DNA of 64,000 nucleotides from Kribbella pittospori (GCF_004331465.1 NZ_SJKB01000025.1:1-64000), one strand, 5' to 3'; positions 1 through 9,054 are shown, counted from the stretch's first letter. Made by a program: numbers and translations. Notes: a model not told the origin generated them from the letters alone.

Positions 1-166
1 AGCCGTGGCCTCGCCAAGGCCGGCAGTCGCGATTCCTCCGGCGACTGGTAGAACCACTCCGCAACAATCGAGTACCGCCCTGCTCGGGGGGCAGGGCGGC
101 GCTCGTGTTCCATCACAACCCGAGAAGGTGAACCATGGTGACAGTGAAGCGGCGCTGGAGGCGATG

Positions 167-574
167 ATGACTATGCGCAAACTGCTCGCAACCGCCGCGG
201 TGGCCGGTGCCGCCGTCGGCGCGAAGATCGGTATCGGCAGGCTGCGGCATTCCAGCCGCGCCGAGCGCACGGTCGCGGATCTGCGCCGCCGGGGCCGTCA
301 TTGGGTCGGCCAGGCGAAGGGCTTCGCCTACCACGCGCTGCGGCGCCATCCGGACGCCAACGTGGACGACGCGACCCTGGCCGACCGCGTGCGCTCCAGC
401 ATCGGACCGCTGGAGAAGCGGCTCCACGTGCCGCGCGTGCTCGTCACGGTCGAGAACGGCACCGTGATCCTGCACGGCGAAATCCCCAACAGCGAGGCGG
501 AAACCGAGATCGTCAACGCCATCGACGGCATCGCCGGCGTCCACGAGGTCCGGTCACACCTCACGTCCGCCTGA
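167..574 (+). CDS. BON-domain protein
   Basis: The product is about 135 residues. It has a short hydrophobic, alanine/glycine-rich N-terminus (LLATAAVAGAAVGAKIGIG), which may be a membrane anchor or weak signal. A basic linker follows, and then a C-terminal BON domain from about residue 65 (ADRVRSSIGPLEKRL, VTVENGTVILHGEI, and a closing GIAGVHEVRSHL). BON domains bind phospholipid or membrane surfaces, and such proteins are common in actinobacterial stress islands. ATG 167 sits six bases behind a GGAG; ATG 164 and ATG 173 and an upstream GTG at 128 are alternatives. The exact function is unknown. Confidence 0.7.
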   Translation: MTMRKLLATAAVAGAAVGAKIGIGRLRHSSRAERTVADLRRRGRHWVGQAKGFAYHALRRHPDANVDDATLADRVRSSIGPLEKRLHVPRVLVTVENGTVILHGEIPNSEAETEIVNAIDGIAGVHEVRSHLTSA

Positions 575-818
575 CACCATCACGAGACTGCTTGCTCGCG
601 CGTGGCCGCCAGCGTTGGGACCAGCGCGCCGGCGGCGGCACCAGGCAGCCCTGGCTAATGTCCGGCTCGCCGCGCCGAGCCGTCTCGCGTCCGACGGACC
701 AGCTCAGCTCCGGATCGCACCCTCGGCGGCCGTTCAAGGCTCGGCGACGGGCTGGACGCCCAGCCTTGCGCGGCCGCGGCATTTCTGTGGGCCCGGAGAT
801 GTCCGTCCCGTCCCGGGG

Positions 819-989
819 TTACAGGCTGGAGGCTGGGTCAACTGCACGCGCGGGGGCGAAGACCTCGCGGATCTCGAAAGCGAGCGCGTTGAGGACTGCG
901 ATCTCGCTGTGGGAGCGGAGTGACATGAGCATGGGGATATTCTGCGATTTGTCACATGTCCAGAATCGTCGCCCCCGGGCGCGTCCTTG
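819..989 (-). pseudogene. Possible C-terminal remnant of an unidentified protein
   Basis: This minus-strand open frame ends in TAA and reads protein-like over its last 44 codons, for example SQNIPMLMSLRSHSEIAVLN and then ALAFEIREVFAPARAVDP. The upstream part is interrupted by a stop at 990-992, and the sequence before that does not continue the same style. I read it as the tail of a decayed gene, but I do not recognise the family, and chance coding cannot be excluded. Confidence 0.25.
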
Positions 990-1240
990 TCACGCCATGG
1001 TGGCCGGCCGTGGCGAAGCTCAATTGCAGTCGATGTCCTCAGCCTCGAGCTCGATCGGCTCACCACCGTTCACGAACGTGATCAAGGCGTCGAGCTGGCC
1101 AGAGAGTCGATCCGCGTACTACGACATGCTCCTCGGTCTGGCGATCGGGAGGGGCTGACTCCGCATGTCCGATTGCGGACTCTTCGGGCGGAGGCGTTGA
1201 CATCGACTCCGGCCGGGCGAAAGATTACCAACGCATGCAT

Positions 1241-1252
1241 TGAAACGTTCCA
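1241..1252 (+). promoter_or_regulatory. LacI-type operator candidate upstream of rhamnosidase
   Basis: TGAAACGTTCCA is a near-perfect palindrome around AACGTT, the usual shape of a LacI-family operator. Similar words occur at 1306-1317 and before the rhamnose transport operon (5223-5247), which suggests one regulon, probably served by the LacI gene at 13465-14514. Confidence 0.5.
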
Positions 1253-1305
1253 CAAGATCTCTTCCCGGAGACGCCCATCGTCATGGATAAGGCGGAAAGT
1301 CGGCT

Positions 1306-1317
1306 TGGAACGTTTGT
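1306..1317 (+). promoter_or_regulatory. Second LacI-type operator candidate upstream of rhamnosidase
   Basis: TGGAACGTTTGT keeps the AACGTT core, with a good left half and a weaker right half. Its centre lies 65 bases from the site at 1241-1252, so two dimers could act together. Confidence 0.35.
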
Positions 1318-1560
1318 AGCGATGGTTTCGAACGCATCGTGCTGCCCGACCGCCAAGGGAGGTTGGCTCGTGCGTGGAGCCATCCGCTCGCACTCTGCCT
1401 TGCCTGGGAGCCGCCCGGGAGTGACCTCCCTGGCAGGTCGAGTCGCCCTGCGGACTACGTGCGAAGCACACGCGACGCCACCGGCCGGCCGGTGGCATTC
1501 GCAACGCTCGGGGATCCATTCGTAAACAGCAAGAACTTCCCGCCCGTCTCAGGAGGACCG

Positions 1561-4500
1561 ATGGAAGACAGTAAGCCCGCTCTTGACCGTAGAGATTTCC
1601 TCAAGGTGAGTGGCGGCGTTGGCGCGGCGCTGGCGCTGTCAGGCTGGGTCGGTGCCGACTCGGCCGAGGCGACGTCGACGAACGTTGCCGACAGGTTCAT
1701 CGCGGCGCAGCATGCGCTCTTGGACGACCCAGCAGGCAAGTACCGGCCGGCGACACGGTGGTGGCTGGCCGAAGGCCTGCACACCGACGCGACCATCATG
1801 AACGACATGAAGACCCTCCACGAGATTGGCATCGGCGGGGTCGAGATCGTCTGCATGCCGGAACCGAACCTGGACAGCAACCTGAGTGACACGGTCTTTG
1901 TCAGCAACACCACCGGGAAGACCCCCCAGCAGATCTACAGCTGGGGATCTGATGAGTGGAAGAACGACACGAAGCTCATCATCCAGCAGGCCAACAGGTA
2001 CGGCATGAGCTTCTCGATGACCAGCGGAACCCACTGGGCGAACGCGAACCTGCCGATCGAGAACCTCAAGTTCGATGACGACGGTGCGGGCAAGGCGCTG
2101 GGCTATGCCATTCAGACCACCACCGGTGGTGCCGCGTTCACCGGCACGCTGAAGCGCTCGAGGATGACGGTGGCCGGGCCTGTGCGGCAGGACCTGATCG
2201 CCGTAGTCGCCAAGCGCCGAGCCGATGACAACACCGGCTCGGTCACCTCTGACGGCAGCATCTCGGGCACCATGAGCTATACCGACGAGTCGGTTGTGCT
2301 GACCGACAAGGTCACCCTCGACGGTGTCCCGGTGACGCCGGCGACGATGAACGACCCGACCGGCAAGGCCGCGTATGCGCTGAACTGGACGCCACCGGCC
2401 GGGGCGGGAACGTGGGACATCTACGCGTTCTGGATGCAGGCCACCGGCCAGTCGCCGACGCCATCGGCCACGACGAACGTGACGATCAACTACATCGACC
2501 CGGCCGGCATGCACGCGTTCATCGACTACTACCGCAATCACGTGTTCAACGACCCGGAGCTGAAGCAGGCCATCATCGACAACGGCCGCGGCGAGATCTA
2601 CATGGACTCCCTGGAGATCTCGACCAGCAACTCCAACGGCGGTGAGTTCTGGGGCTCCACACTCATGAACGAGTTCGAGACCCGCCGCGGCTACAGCCTC
2701 GAGCCGTACCTGCCGTACGTGATCAGGCTCGGCGGCCGCGCCCGCGACACTGCATTCCCGATCGTCGGGGCCGACCAAGTGGCGGTGAAGAAGGTCCGCA
2801 ACGACTTCTTCGAGACGATCACCGACATGTACATCGACAATGTTCTCAAGCCGCTTCGGGCCTACCTGCACGACGAGATGAACATGAAGTTGCGGGCCGA
2901 GATCACCTACGGGGTGAACTATGAGATCACCACGCCGGCCCAGGGGGTGGACTACGTCGAGACCGAGTCGCTGGAGTTTGGCAACCAGATCGATGGACAT
3001 CGCACGCTCGCGGGCGCTGCCCATGCCAACGGCATTCGCTACTCCAGCGAGACCGGCGCCGGCAGCGGCCAGAACTACGCGTGGCCGCAGGACGACTTCA
3101 TGCAGATCATGAACACCCAGTTCGCCTCCGGCATCCAGCACACCGTATTCCACGGCTACGCGAGCATCTCGGGTGCCGACTCTCACGACCCGTCGAACCC
3201 ATGGGACGGCACCTACTGGCCCGGTCATGAGGGCATGTACTCACGGCACTCGGAGCGGTGGGGCCCCCGGCAGCCGGAGTCCACGCAGTACGGCGACTAC
3301 ATGCCGATGATCGCTCGTACCCAAGCGGTGCTGCAGCAGGGCAAGGCGCAGATGGACGTGGCGGTGCTGCGCACCGACTACGCCTTCAACAACGGCCGGC
3401 CGACTATGGACAACATGCGGCACGGCAAGGCTGGGTATTTCAAGGATCTGGAGTTGCAGGACAACGGCTACACCTACGACTACTTCGCGCCTGAGATTCT
3501 GGAGAACAAGAGCGTCAAGTACAGCAAGAACGACGGTCTGATCCCGGAGAACGTGGGTTATCGGGCGTTGGTGATCTATCAGGACTCGATCCGGTTGAGG
3601 AGTGCGGAGGCGATTTACGATCTTGCTCGCCGGGGTCTGCCTGTTGTGATCGTCAACGGTTTGGTCGAGACGTTGAGTTCGACCAGGAACTATCTGAACG
3701 CGAAGGCGGCGGTCCACACGCTCGGTAACGAGGGTTCTGATGCCGAGTTGGCGAGGGTGATGGCGCGGTTGGTGAAGCTTCCGAGTGTCGAGGTGGTTGA
3801 CGCGGATGTTCCGCAGAGTGCGACGAGTCCTGATCCGGGGGATCCGGATTACGAGAAGACGTACTACTACGGCAAGACCGGGGTGTACGACGCGCTGCGG
3901 CGGCTTGGGGTGCGCCCCCGGGCTGAGTTTGCCGAGCCGAACCAGACCATCCTGACCGCCATGCGCAGGACCAAAGACACGGTGTATCTGTGGGCCTACA
4001 ACTTCATGGACAAGCGCGGCGACTACACCCTGGGCTGGGATTCGATTCCGATCGACTCCGAGACGGTTACGGCGACGATCAGTGTTGATGCGGTGGGCAG
4101 GCCGTACAGCATCAACACCTGGACAACCGAGACCGAGCCGCTCGCCACCTACCAGATCGCCGGTGGGCGGACGTCCTTCGACGTGACCCTGGCGCCCGGC
4201 GCGACCACGGTGGTCGCACTCGACCTGAAGAAGAAGACCGCCGCGCCGGTGCGATCCACGAACGCGGCGAAGGCCATCATGACCGCCGATGGCCCGGCCA
4301 TCCTCGCCACCAAGTCCGGCAGGTACACCTCCACGCTGGCCAATGGCTCCAAGGTGACCACGCAGGTCTTCGTCCCGGCCGGCATCGACCTGACCAAAGC
4401 CACGTGGAACCTGACGCTCAACAGCTGGACACCTGGGCAGAAGAAGACCCTCACCGAAGCCCGGGACGGCTACACCACCAAGGAGGTCTACTACGAGACC

Positions 4501-4953
4501 AACAAGACCGACATCAACGTCGGCACCACCCCGCTCATCGCATGGAAGGACATGACTTTCACCCAACAGGATCCGAAGTCGGTGTCGGGTGTGGGCACCT
4601 ACACCACCACGTTCACCCTGCCCGGGACCTGGGATGACACAAACGGCGCCTACCTGAACATCGACTCCACTGGCGGTGCACTGGCATCGGTCTGGGTCAA
4701 CGGGCACAAGATCACTGGCTACGACTTCATCGCCGGACGCATCGACGTCAGCACGGCCTTGAAGGCTGGCAGCAACACGGTCAAGATCGAAGTGGCCAGC
4801 TCACTGCGCAACCAGATGCTGGCACGGGGATACCCCGACCTGCTCACCACTGATGCGAGGGCCGGGTCGGTGGCATCGTACGGCCTGCAAGGCAACGTCT
4901 CACTCGACACCTACACAGTTGCAGTGCTCGAACCGCGGAGTCCTCACCACTAG
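1561..4953 (+). CDS. Secreted GH106-type alpha-L-rhamnosidase
   Basis: The 1130-residue product starts with a twin-arginine signal (RRDFLKVSG at residues 10-18, then a hydrophobic stretch), so it should be exported folded. The mature N-terminus has the GH106 hallmark: RPATRWWLAEG, and then the GIGGVEIV strand of the catalytic barrel. The C-terminal 150 residues form a galactose-binding-like beta sandwich (GTYTTTFTLPGTW, ASVWVNGHKI). The enzyme should release L-rhamnose from plant or microbial glycans outside the cell, feeding the importer and isomerase downstream. ATG 1561 is chosen because AGGAGG lies eight bases upstream and the Tat motif follows at once; the frame is open further upstream but without signal-like sequence. 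The family call rests on these motifs, and substrate is inferred from the operon next door. Confidence 0.85.
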   Translation: MEDSKPALDRRDFLKVSGGVGAALALSGWVGADSAEATSTNVADRFIAAQHALLDDPAGKYRPATRWWLAEGLHTDATIMNDMKTLHEIGIGGVEIVCMPEPNLDSNLSDTVFVSNTTGKTPQQIYSWGSDEWKNDTKLIIQQANRYGMSFSMTSGTHWANANLPIENLKFDDDGAGKALGYAIQTTTGGAAFTGTLKRSRMTVAGPVRQDLIAVVAKRRADDNTGSVTSDGSISGTMSYTDESVVLTDKVTLDGVPVTPATMNDPTGKAAYALNWTPPAGAGTWDIYAFWMQATGQSPTPSATTNVTINYIDPAGMHAFIDYYRNHVFNDPELKQAIIDNGRGEIYMDSLEISTSNSNGGEFWGSTLMNEFETRRGYSLEPYLPYVIRLGGRARDTAFPIVGADQVAVKKVRNDFFETITDMYIDNVLKPLRAYLHDEMNMKLRAEITYGVNYEITTPAQGVDYVETESLEFGNQIDGHRTLAGAAHANGIRYSSETGAGSGQNYAWPQDDFMQIMNTQFASGIQHTVFHGYASISGADSHDPSNPWDGTYWPGHEGMYSRHSERWGPRQPESTQYGDYMPMIARTQAVLQQGKAQMDVAVLRTDYAFNNGRPTMDNMRHGKAGYFKDLELQDNGYTYDYFAPEILENKSVKYSKNDGLIPENVGYRALVIYQDSIRLRSAEAIYDLARRGLPVVIVNGLVETLSSTRNYLNAKAAVHTLGNEGSDAELARVMARLVKLPSVEVVDADVPQSATSPDPGDPDYEKTYYYGKTGVYDALRRLGVRPRAEFAEPNQTILTAMRRTKDTVYLWAYNFMDKRGDYTLGWDSIPIDSETVTATISVDAVGRPYSINTWTTETEPLATYQIAGGRTSFDVTLAPGATTVVALDLKKKTAAPVRSTNAAKAIMTADGPAILATKSGRYTSTLANGSKVTTQVFVPAGIDLTKATWNLTLNSWTPGQKKTLTEARDGYTTKEVYYETNKTDINVGTTPLIAWKDMTFTQQDPKSVSGVGTYTTTFTLPGTWDDTNGAYLNIDSTGGALASVWVNGHKITGYDFIAGRIDVSTALKAGSNTVKIEVASSLRNQMLARGYPDLLTTDARAGSVASYGLQGNVSLDTYTVAVLEPRSPHH

Positions 4954-5010
4954 GCCGTTCAGCGGCTCGCGGTATTCGGCCGGGATCGGATCGACAGTGA
5001 ATGCCCGGCC

Positions 5011-5052
5011 GCGGGGATGGTCCGTCGTCATGAGCGGCGGGACCATCCCCGC
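5011..5052 (+). terminator. Hairpin after the rhamnosidase gene
   Basis: Perfect 13-base arms (GCGGGGATGGTCC at 5011-5023 and its complement at 5040-5052) enclose a 16-base loop. No T-run follows, so it may stop transcription as an actinobacterial stem-only terminator or protect the 3' end of the message. Confidence 0.5.
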
Positions 5053-5066
5053 GTCAGGGCGGCGAA

Positions 5067-5126
5067 GTTTCACTCGAAACCTACACAGTCTCAGTCGTTG
5101 AACAGCCGGCTCGCCCGCCGCGCTGA
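5067..5126 (+). pseudogene. Orphan copy of the rhamnosidase C-terminus
   Basis: These bases read VSLETYTVSVVEQ, then six more residues and a TGA stop. The real rhamnosidase ends VSLDTYTVAVLEP plus a short tail about 170 bases earlier. The DNA is also alike (CACTCGAAACCTACACAGT against CACTCGACACCTACACAGT). This is a detached tail of a second rhamnosidase-like gene, left by duplication, gene conversion or deletion of a tandem copy. It has no start and should not be translated. Confidence 0.65.
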
Positions 5127-5145
5127 TCGCGCCAGCTACAGGTGC

Positions 5146-5173
5146 GGTCCCATCGCTCATGAGCGATGGGACC
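5146..5173. repeat. Perfect 28-base palindrome
   Basis: The sequence from GGTCCCATCGCTCA to TGAGCGATGGGACC is its own reverse complement without a mismatch. It sits 20 bases behind the stop of the orphan rhamnosidase tail, as the 5011-5052 hairpin sits behind the intact gene. It is probably a terminator/hairpin, though a dyad of this length could also bind a protein. Confidence 0.6.
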
Positions 5174-5222
5174 ATCGCTGCACCGGTCAGGGTCCTCCGG
5201 TTGTGTGTGACCTCGGGCGTCC

Positions 5223-5247
5223 TGCAACGTTCCGATATAACGTTTCA
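5223..5247 (+). promoter_or_regulatory. Paired LacI-type operator candidates before the rhamnose operon
   Basis: TGCAACGTTCCG (5223-5234) and TATAACGTTTCA (5236-5247) both hold the AACGTT core seen before the rhamnosidase gene. Their centres are 13 bases apart. They lie about 85 bases upstream of the -35 element of the importer promoter. A LacI regulator, probably the one at 13465, is the likely ligand. Confidence 0.45.
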
Positions 5248-5331
5248 GCAATGGGCTGTGGATTGCGCTTTCCGGGTTCGGAAGGCCTGGAGTCGAAAGC
5301 TCTACAGGCGAAATCCGTCATTGCCTCGTGC

Positions 5332-5361
5332 TTGACACCGCGCCCGAGGTAGCCCTAGTTT
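5332..5361 (+). promoter_or_regulatory. Promoter candidate of the rhamnose operon
   Basis: TTGACA (5332-5337), an 18-base spacer and TAGTTT (5356-5361) give a housekeeping-type promoter 38 bases before the ATPase start. Around and behind the -10 lies an imperfect inverted repeat (TTCAAAGGA, seven bases, TCCTTTCAA), a possible further operator. Confidence 0.5.
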
Positions 5362-5398
5362 CAAAGGAACTTGAATCCTTTCAACGAGTCAGGTGCTC

Positions 5399-6913
5399 AT
5401 GTCCAACGCATCATCTGTCGCGACCCTTCAGTTGATCGAAGTGTCGAAGTCGTTCGGCCCGGTGGTCGCTCTGAGATCGGGCAGCCTCGAGGCGCGTGCC
5501 GGCTCGATTCACGCTCTGGTGGGAGAGAACGGTGCAGGCAAGTCCACGCTGGTGAAGATCGTTGCCGGCGTCTACCGCAAGGACGCCGGCACGTTCCTGA
5601 TCGACGGGGAGCCGGTCGACTTCGGCTCGACGGCCGAGTCCAAGGCGGCCGGTATCGCTGTCATCTACCAGGAGCCGACGCTGTTTCCGGACTTGTCCGT
5701 CACCGAGAACATCTTCATGGGGCGCCAGATCCTTGGTCGCGGACGACGCATCGACAAGGGCGCGATGCACACCGAAGCCGAGAGACTCTTCAAGAGCCTG
5801 GGCGTCCATATCGACCCACGCCGACCCGCGCTGGGGCTCTCGATCGCCGACCAGCAGATCATCGAGATCGCGAAGGCAATCTCCTTGGACGCCAAAGTTC
5901 TCATCATGGACGAGCCCACCGCGGCTCTTTCAGGTGTCGAGGTGGAGCGCCTCTTCACCGTCGCTCGTCAACTCCGCGACGAGGGACGTGCTCTGGTTTT
6001 CATCTCCCACCGTTTCGACGAGGTGTTCGCTCTGTGCGACACGGTCTCGGTCATGCGCGACGGGTCCTACATCGAGACCCTCGCCATCGCGGAGACCAGC
6101 GTCGGCGAGATCGTCAACCTGATGGTCGGGCGCGAGATCGCCGAGCTGTTCCCGAAGCAGGAGACAGAGATCGGTGACATCGTCCTCAGCGTCGAGAATC
6201 TGACGTCTGCCGGTATCTTCCACGACGTAACGTTCACCGTGCGCCGCGGGGAAATCGTTGGCCTCGCAGGTCTCGTCGGGGCCGGCCGGAGCGAGATCGC
6301 GCGAGCTGTGTTCGGCGTCGACCGGTACGACGCCGGAACGGTGACCATGAAAGGCACGAAGGTCCCGCAACGAAACCCTCGGGGCGCGATCAAGTCCGGC
6401 ATGGCGTTCATCCCCGAGGATCGCCGCCAGCAAGGACTGGTCACCGAGGCCTCGGTTGCCGCGAACATCTCCGCTGTGATCCGGGAGTCCCTCACGCGCG
6501 CCGGTCTGCTGACGCGATCCGTGGAGAACAGGGCCGTCGCACCGTGGGCGTCCCGCCTGGAGGTCAAGACCAACGCATTGGACGCGGCCGCGAAGACCAT
6601 GAGCGGCGGCAATCAGCAGAAGGTCGTCATCGCAAAGTGGCTGGCCTCACAGCCCGACCTCCTCATCATCGACGAGCCCACACGAGGTATCGATGTGGGG
6701 ACCAAGGCGGAGGTGCATCGGCTCCTGTCCGAGTTGGCAGGCCGGGGTGTGGCCGTCCTCATGATCTCGTCCGAACTGCCTGAGATTCTCGGCATGGCCG
6801 ACCGGGTGCTGGTCATCTGCGAGGGTCGGCTGACCGCCGAATTCTCCCGAGAAGAGGCAACCCCTGAGCGCGTGATGCACGCCGCCACCGCCACCCAGGA
6901 GGTCGCCTCATGA
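5399..6913 (+). CDS. rhaT: Rhamnose ABC importer, ATP-binding protein (CUT2)
   Basis: This is a double-cassette ATPase of about 504 residues. The first cassette has Walker A GENGAGKST at residues 42-50, a degenerate signature (SIADQQIIEIAKAI) and Walker B VLIMDEPTAAL. The second cassette has the modified P-loop AGLVGAGRSE, signature MSGGNQQK and LLIIDEPTRGID, the standard layout of RbsA/RhaT-type proteins. It energises sugar uptake with the two permeases that follow. ATG 5399 is preferred; a GTG two codons earlier is possible. The last four bases overlap the next gene. Rhamnose as substrate is inferred from the isomerase and aldolase genes in the same run; the symbol follows rhizobial use. 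Confidence 0.88.
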   Translation: MSNASSVATLQLIEVSKSFGPVVALRSGSLEARAGSIHALVGENGAGKSTLVKIVAGVYRKDAGTFLIDGEPVDFGSTAESKAAGIAVIYQEPTLFPDLSVTENIFMGRQILGRGRRIDKGAMHTEAERLFKSLGVHIDPRRPALGLSIADQQIIEIAKAISLDAKVLIMDEPTAALSGVEVERLFTVARQLRDEGRALVFISHRFDEVFALCDTVSVMRDGSYIETLAIAETSVGEIVNLMVGREIAELFPKQETEIGDIVLSVENLTSAGIFHDVTFTVRRGEIVGLAGLVGAGRSEIARAVFGVDRYDAGTVTMKGTKVPQRNPRGAIKSGMAFIPEDRRQQGLVTEASVAANISAVIRESLTRAGLLTRSVENRAVAPWASRLEVKTNALDAAAKTMSGGNQQKVVIAKWLASQPDLLIIDEPTRGIDVGTKAEVHRLLSELAGRGVAVLMISSELPEILGMADRVLVICEGRLTAEFSREEATPERVMHAATATQEVAS

Positions 6914-8001
6914 CCCAGGAAATGAGAGACACACAGTCGCCGACCGATACCAGCGCCCACCTGGACGACAAGACCGCACTACTGGTCGAGCCGAGTGTGC
7001 TGTCCAGTCGGGAACGCGCGTTCAAGACCCTGCTGCATTCTCGCGAGTTGTCCATCTTCATGGTGCTGCTCCTCGTCATCGTGGTGGCGACGATCAAGAG
7101 TCCCAGCTTTGTCTTCAGCTCAAGTGGGTGGCGGGACCTGCTGCTGACGCCGGCCATCATGCTGCTGTTGGCTGTCGGCCAGACGGTGGTCATCATCACC
7201 CGCAATGTCGACCTGTCGGTGGGATCCGTGCTGGGGCTGACTGCCTACCTCACCGGGCGGCTCTTCATCGACCACCCCGGTATCTCGATGATTGCTGTGT
7301 TCGCCCTCGCCGTCGTTGCAGGTGCATGCCTCGGGTTGGTCAACGGCGTCCTGGTGGGGTATGGCCGGGTGCCGGCGCTGGTCATCACGCTCGGGACTCT
7401 CTACATCTATCGCGGGATTGTCCTCACCTGGGCTGGTTCCAGCCTGATCAGCGCCTCAGAGATGCCGGCCGCGTTCCTCAAGCTGGGAACTGAGCAGATC
7501 CTGACCATCCCCGTTCTGTTCATGCTTGCCGTCCTGATCGTGATCGTCGTCGGCTACTACCTGCAGACGGCAAGGTCAGGCCGGGAGCTGTACGCCGTCG
7601 GGTCCGATCCGGATGCCGCCGTACTTTACGGTCTGCCTGTACGCCGTCGGGTCATCGGCGCCTTCATCCTCTCCGGCGCCCTCGCAGGACTTGCTGGGGT
7701 GGTCTATGCCGCCCGCTACGGGACGGTGTCATCCGATGCAGGCACAGGCATCGAATTGCAGGCGGTTGCCGCGGCGGTGATCGGCGGTGTGGCGATCTTC
7801 GGCGGCTCGGGAACTGTCTGGGGCGCCGCGATCGGTGCGGTCCTGCTGGTCACGATCAACCGGGCGCTGCCCATGGTCGGGATCTCGGACTTCTGGCAGC
7901 AAGCCTTGGTGGGTGCCCTGATCATCGCCGCAATCGTTCTGGATCGGGTTCTCTCCGCCCGCCAGGCCCGCAAACTCATCGAAGCGAGGGACGAGTCGTG
8001 A
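6910..8001 (+). CDS. rhaP: Rhamnose ABC importer, permease 1 (CUT2)
   Basis: The 363-residue protein has a 45-residue hydrophilic N-terminus and then a series of membrane segments. The typical BPD_transp_2 words are present: GQTVVIITRNVDLSVGS near the front and AVAAAVIGGVAIFGGSGTVW in the last third. It should form the membrane channel as a heterodimer with the product of 7998-9041. Start and stop overlap both neighbours by four bases (ATGA), so the genes are translationally coupled. Confidence 0.85.
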   Translation: MTQEMRDTQSPTDTSAHLDDKTALLVEPSVLSSRERAFKTLLHSRELSIFMVLLLVIVVATIKSPSFVFSSSGWRDLLLTPAIMLLLAVGQTVVIITRNVDLSVGSVLGLTAYLTGRLFIDHPGISMIAVFALAVVAGACLGLVNGVLVGYGRVPALVITLGTLYIYRGIVLTWAGSSLISASEMPAAFLKLGTEQILTIPVLFMLAVLIVIVVGYYLQTARSGRELYAVGSDPDAAVLYGLPVRRRVIGAFILSGALAGLAGVVYAARYGTVSSDAGTGIELQAVAAAVIGGVAIFGGSGTVWGAAIGAVLLVTINRALPMVGISDFWQQALVGALIIAAIVLDRVLSARQARKLIEARDES

Positions 8002-9041
8002 GCGAGAAGACGTACGCGGCGTATGCGCACCCGTTGTGGAGACGGCTGCTGTTCACCCGTGACGCCGGTGTCATCGCACTCGTCATCCTGATCTCGATGT
8101 GGGGCTACAGCAACATTCCCTACTTCGGCGACACTCTGACCCTGACGTACCTACTGCTCGACATGACAACGATTCTCCTCATCGCCCTTCCGATGACGTT
8201 GGTCATCATCACCGGGGAGATCGACCTGTCCGTCGCTTCCGTGGTCGGCCTGGCCAGTGCCGTTCTCGGATTGCTGCACGAGCACGGAGTCGGCATGGCG
8301 ACCTCGTGCATCATTGCGCTCGCAGTGGGCCTGATCTGCGGCGCCTTCAACGGGTTCCTGGTGGCTTACGTGGGCTTGCCCTCGCTGGCCGTCACCATCG
8401 GCACACTGGCCCTGTACCGCGGCGTGGCGGTTGGGCTACTCGGCACCACCGCCGTGACAGGCTTCGCCCAGGACTGGACGAAGCGTGCCGCCCAGGTCAT
8501 CGGCGCCACCGGAATTCCAACCATCATCGTTCTGTTCGCGGTACTGGCTGTCGTGTTCATCGTGCTCCTGCACTTCTCACCATTCGGCCGTGGCATCTAC
8601 GACATCGGCTTGTCCACCGAGGCTGCGAAGTTCAGCGGCGTCAATGTCAGGCGCACGAAACTGATCCTCTTCTGCCTCACCGGCGTCGTCTCCGCCCTGG
8701 CAGGGATCTACTTCACTCTCCGGTTCGGCAGCGCCCGTGGTGACAACGCGACCGGGCTGGAGCTGCAGGTCATCGCCGCCGTCCTTCTTGGTGGCGTCTC
8801 GATCTTCGGTGGTCGCGGACGGCTCCCAGGCGTCATCGCGGGGGTCCTGCTGATCGGGGTCATCTCCAGCGCCCTGCGACTGCAAGGAGTCACGGTCAAC
8901 ATCATCAACATCATCATCGGGCTGCTGCTTGTGCTGTCAGTCGTCTCCACAACTGTCCTGGCGTGGGTCTCCGACGCCGCGGCCAGGCGCAAACGGGCTT
9001 CCGGCCCACCACAGCCGTCGCAGAGCGTCGGAACACACTGA
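7998..9041 (+). CDS. rhaQ: Rhamnose ABC importer, permease 2 (CUT2)
   Basis: The 347-residue integral membrane protein belongs to the same family as the preceding gene. It carries PMTLVIITGEIDLSVASVVG, IAAVLLGGVSIFGGRGRLPG and many hydrophobic helices. GTG at 7998 overlaps the stop of permease 1 by four bases. It is the second half of the channel. A ribosome binding site and the binding-protein gene follow after only 13 bases, so the whole set should be one transcript. Confidence 0.85.
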   Translation: MSEKTYAAYAHPLWRRLLFTRDAGVIALVILISMWGYSNIPYFGDTLTLTYLLLDMTTILLIALPMTLVIITGEIDLSVASVVGLASAVLGLLHEHGVGMATSCIIALAVGLICGAFNGFLVAYVGLPSLAVTIGTLALYRGVAVGLLGTTAVTGFAQDWTKRAAQVIGATGIPTIIVLFAVLAVVFIVLLHFSPFGRGIYDIGLSTEAAKFSGVNVRRTKLILFCLTGVVSALAGIYFTLRFGSARGDNATGLELQVIAAVLLGGVSIFGGRGRLPGVIAGVLLIGVISSALRLQGVTVNIINIIIGLLLVLSVVSTTVLAWVSDAAARRKRASGPPQPSQSVGTH

Positions 9042-9054
9042 AAGGAACTCAACG

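Larger units (their letters stand above)
575..1560. other. Long intergenic region before the rhamnosidase gene
   Basis: No convincing intact gene is visible. Several open frames exist on both strands, but they have arginine/serine-rich compositions typical of chance frames in GC-rich DNA. A 57-codon fragment on the minus strand (819-989) looks protein-like. The right end carries two LacI-type operator candidates and the ribosome binding site of the downstream gene. Confidence 0.5.

Noticed and set aside
301..1158. 285-codon plus-strand frame overlapping the BON gene
   Set aside because: It is highly arginine-rich, out of frame with the BON gene and has no ribosome binding site.
1639..3228. 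Long minus-strand open frame (529 codons) opposite the rhamnosidase gene
   Set aside because: It mirrors the codon bias of the real gene, has a valine/arginine/histidine-rich composition and no ribosome binding site or domain.
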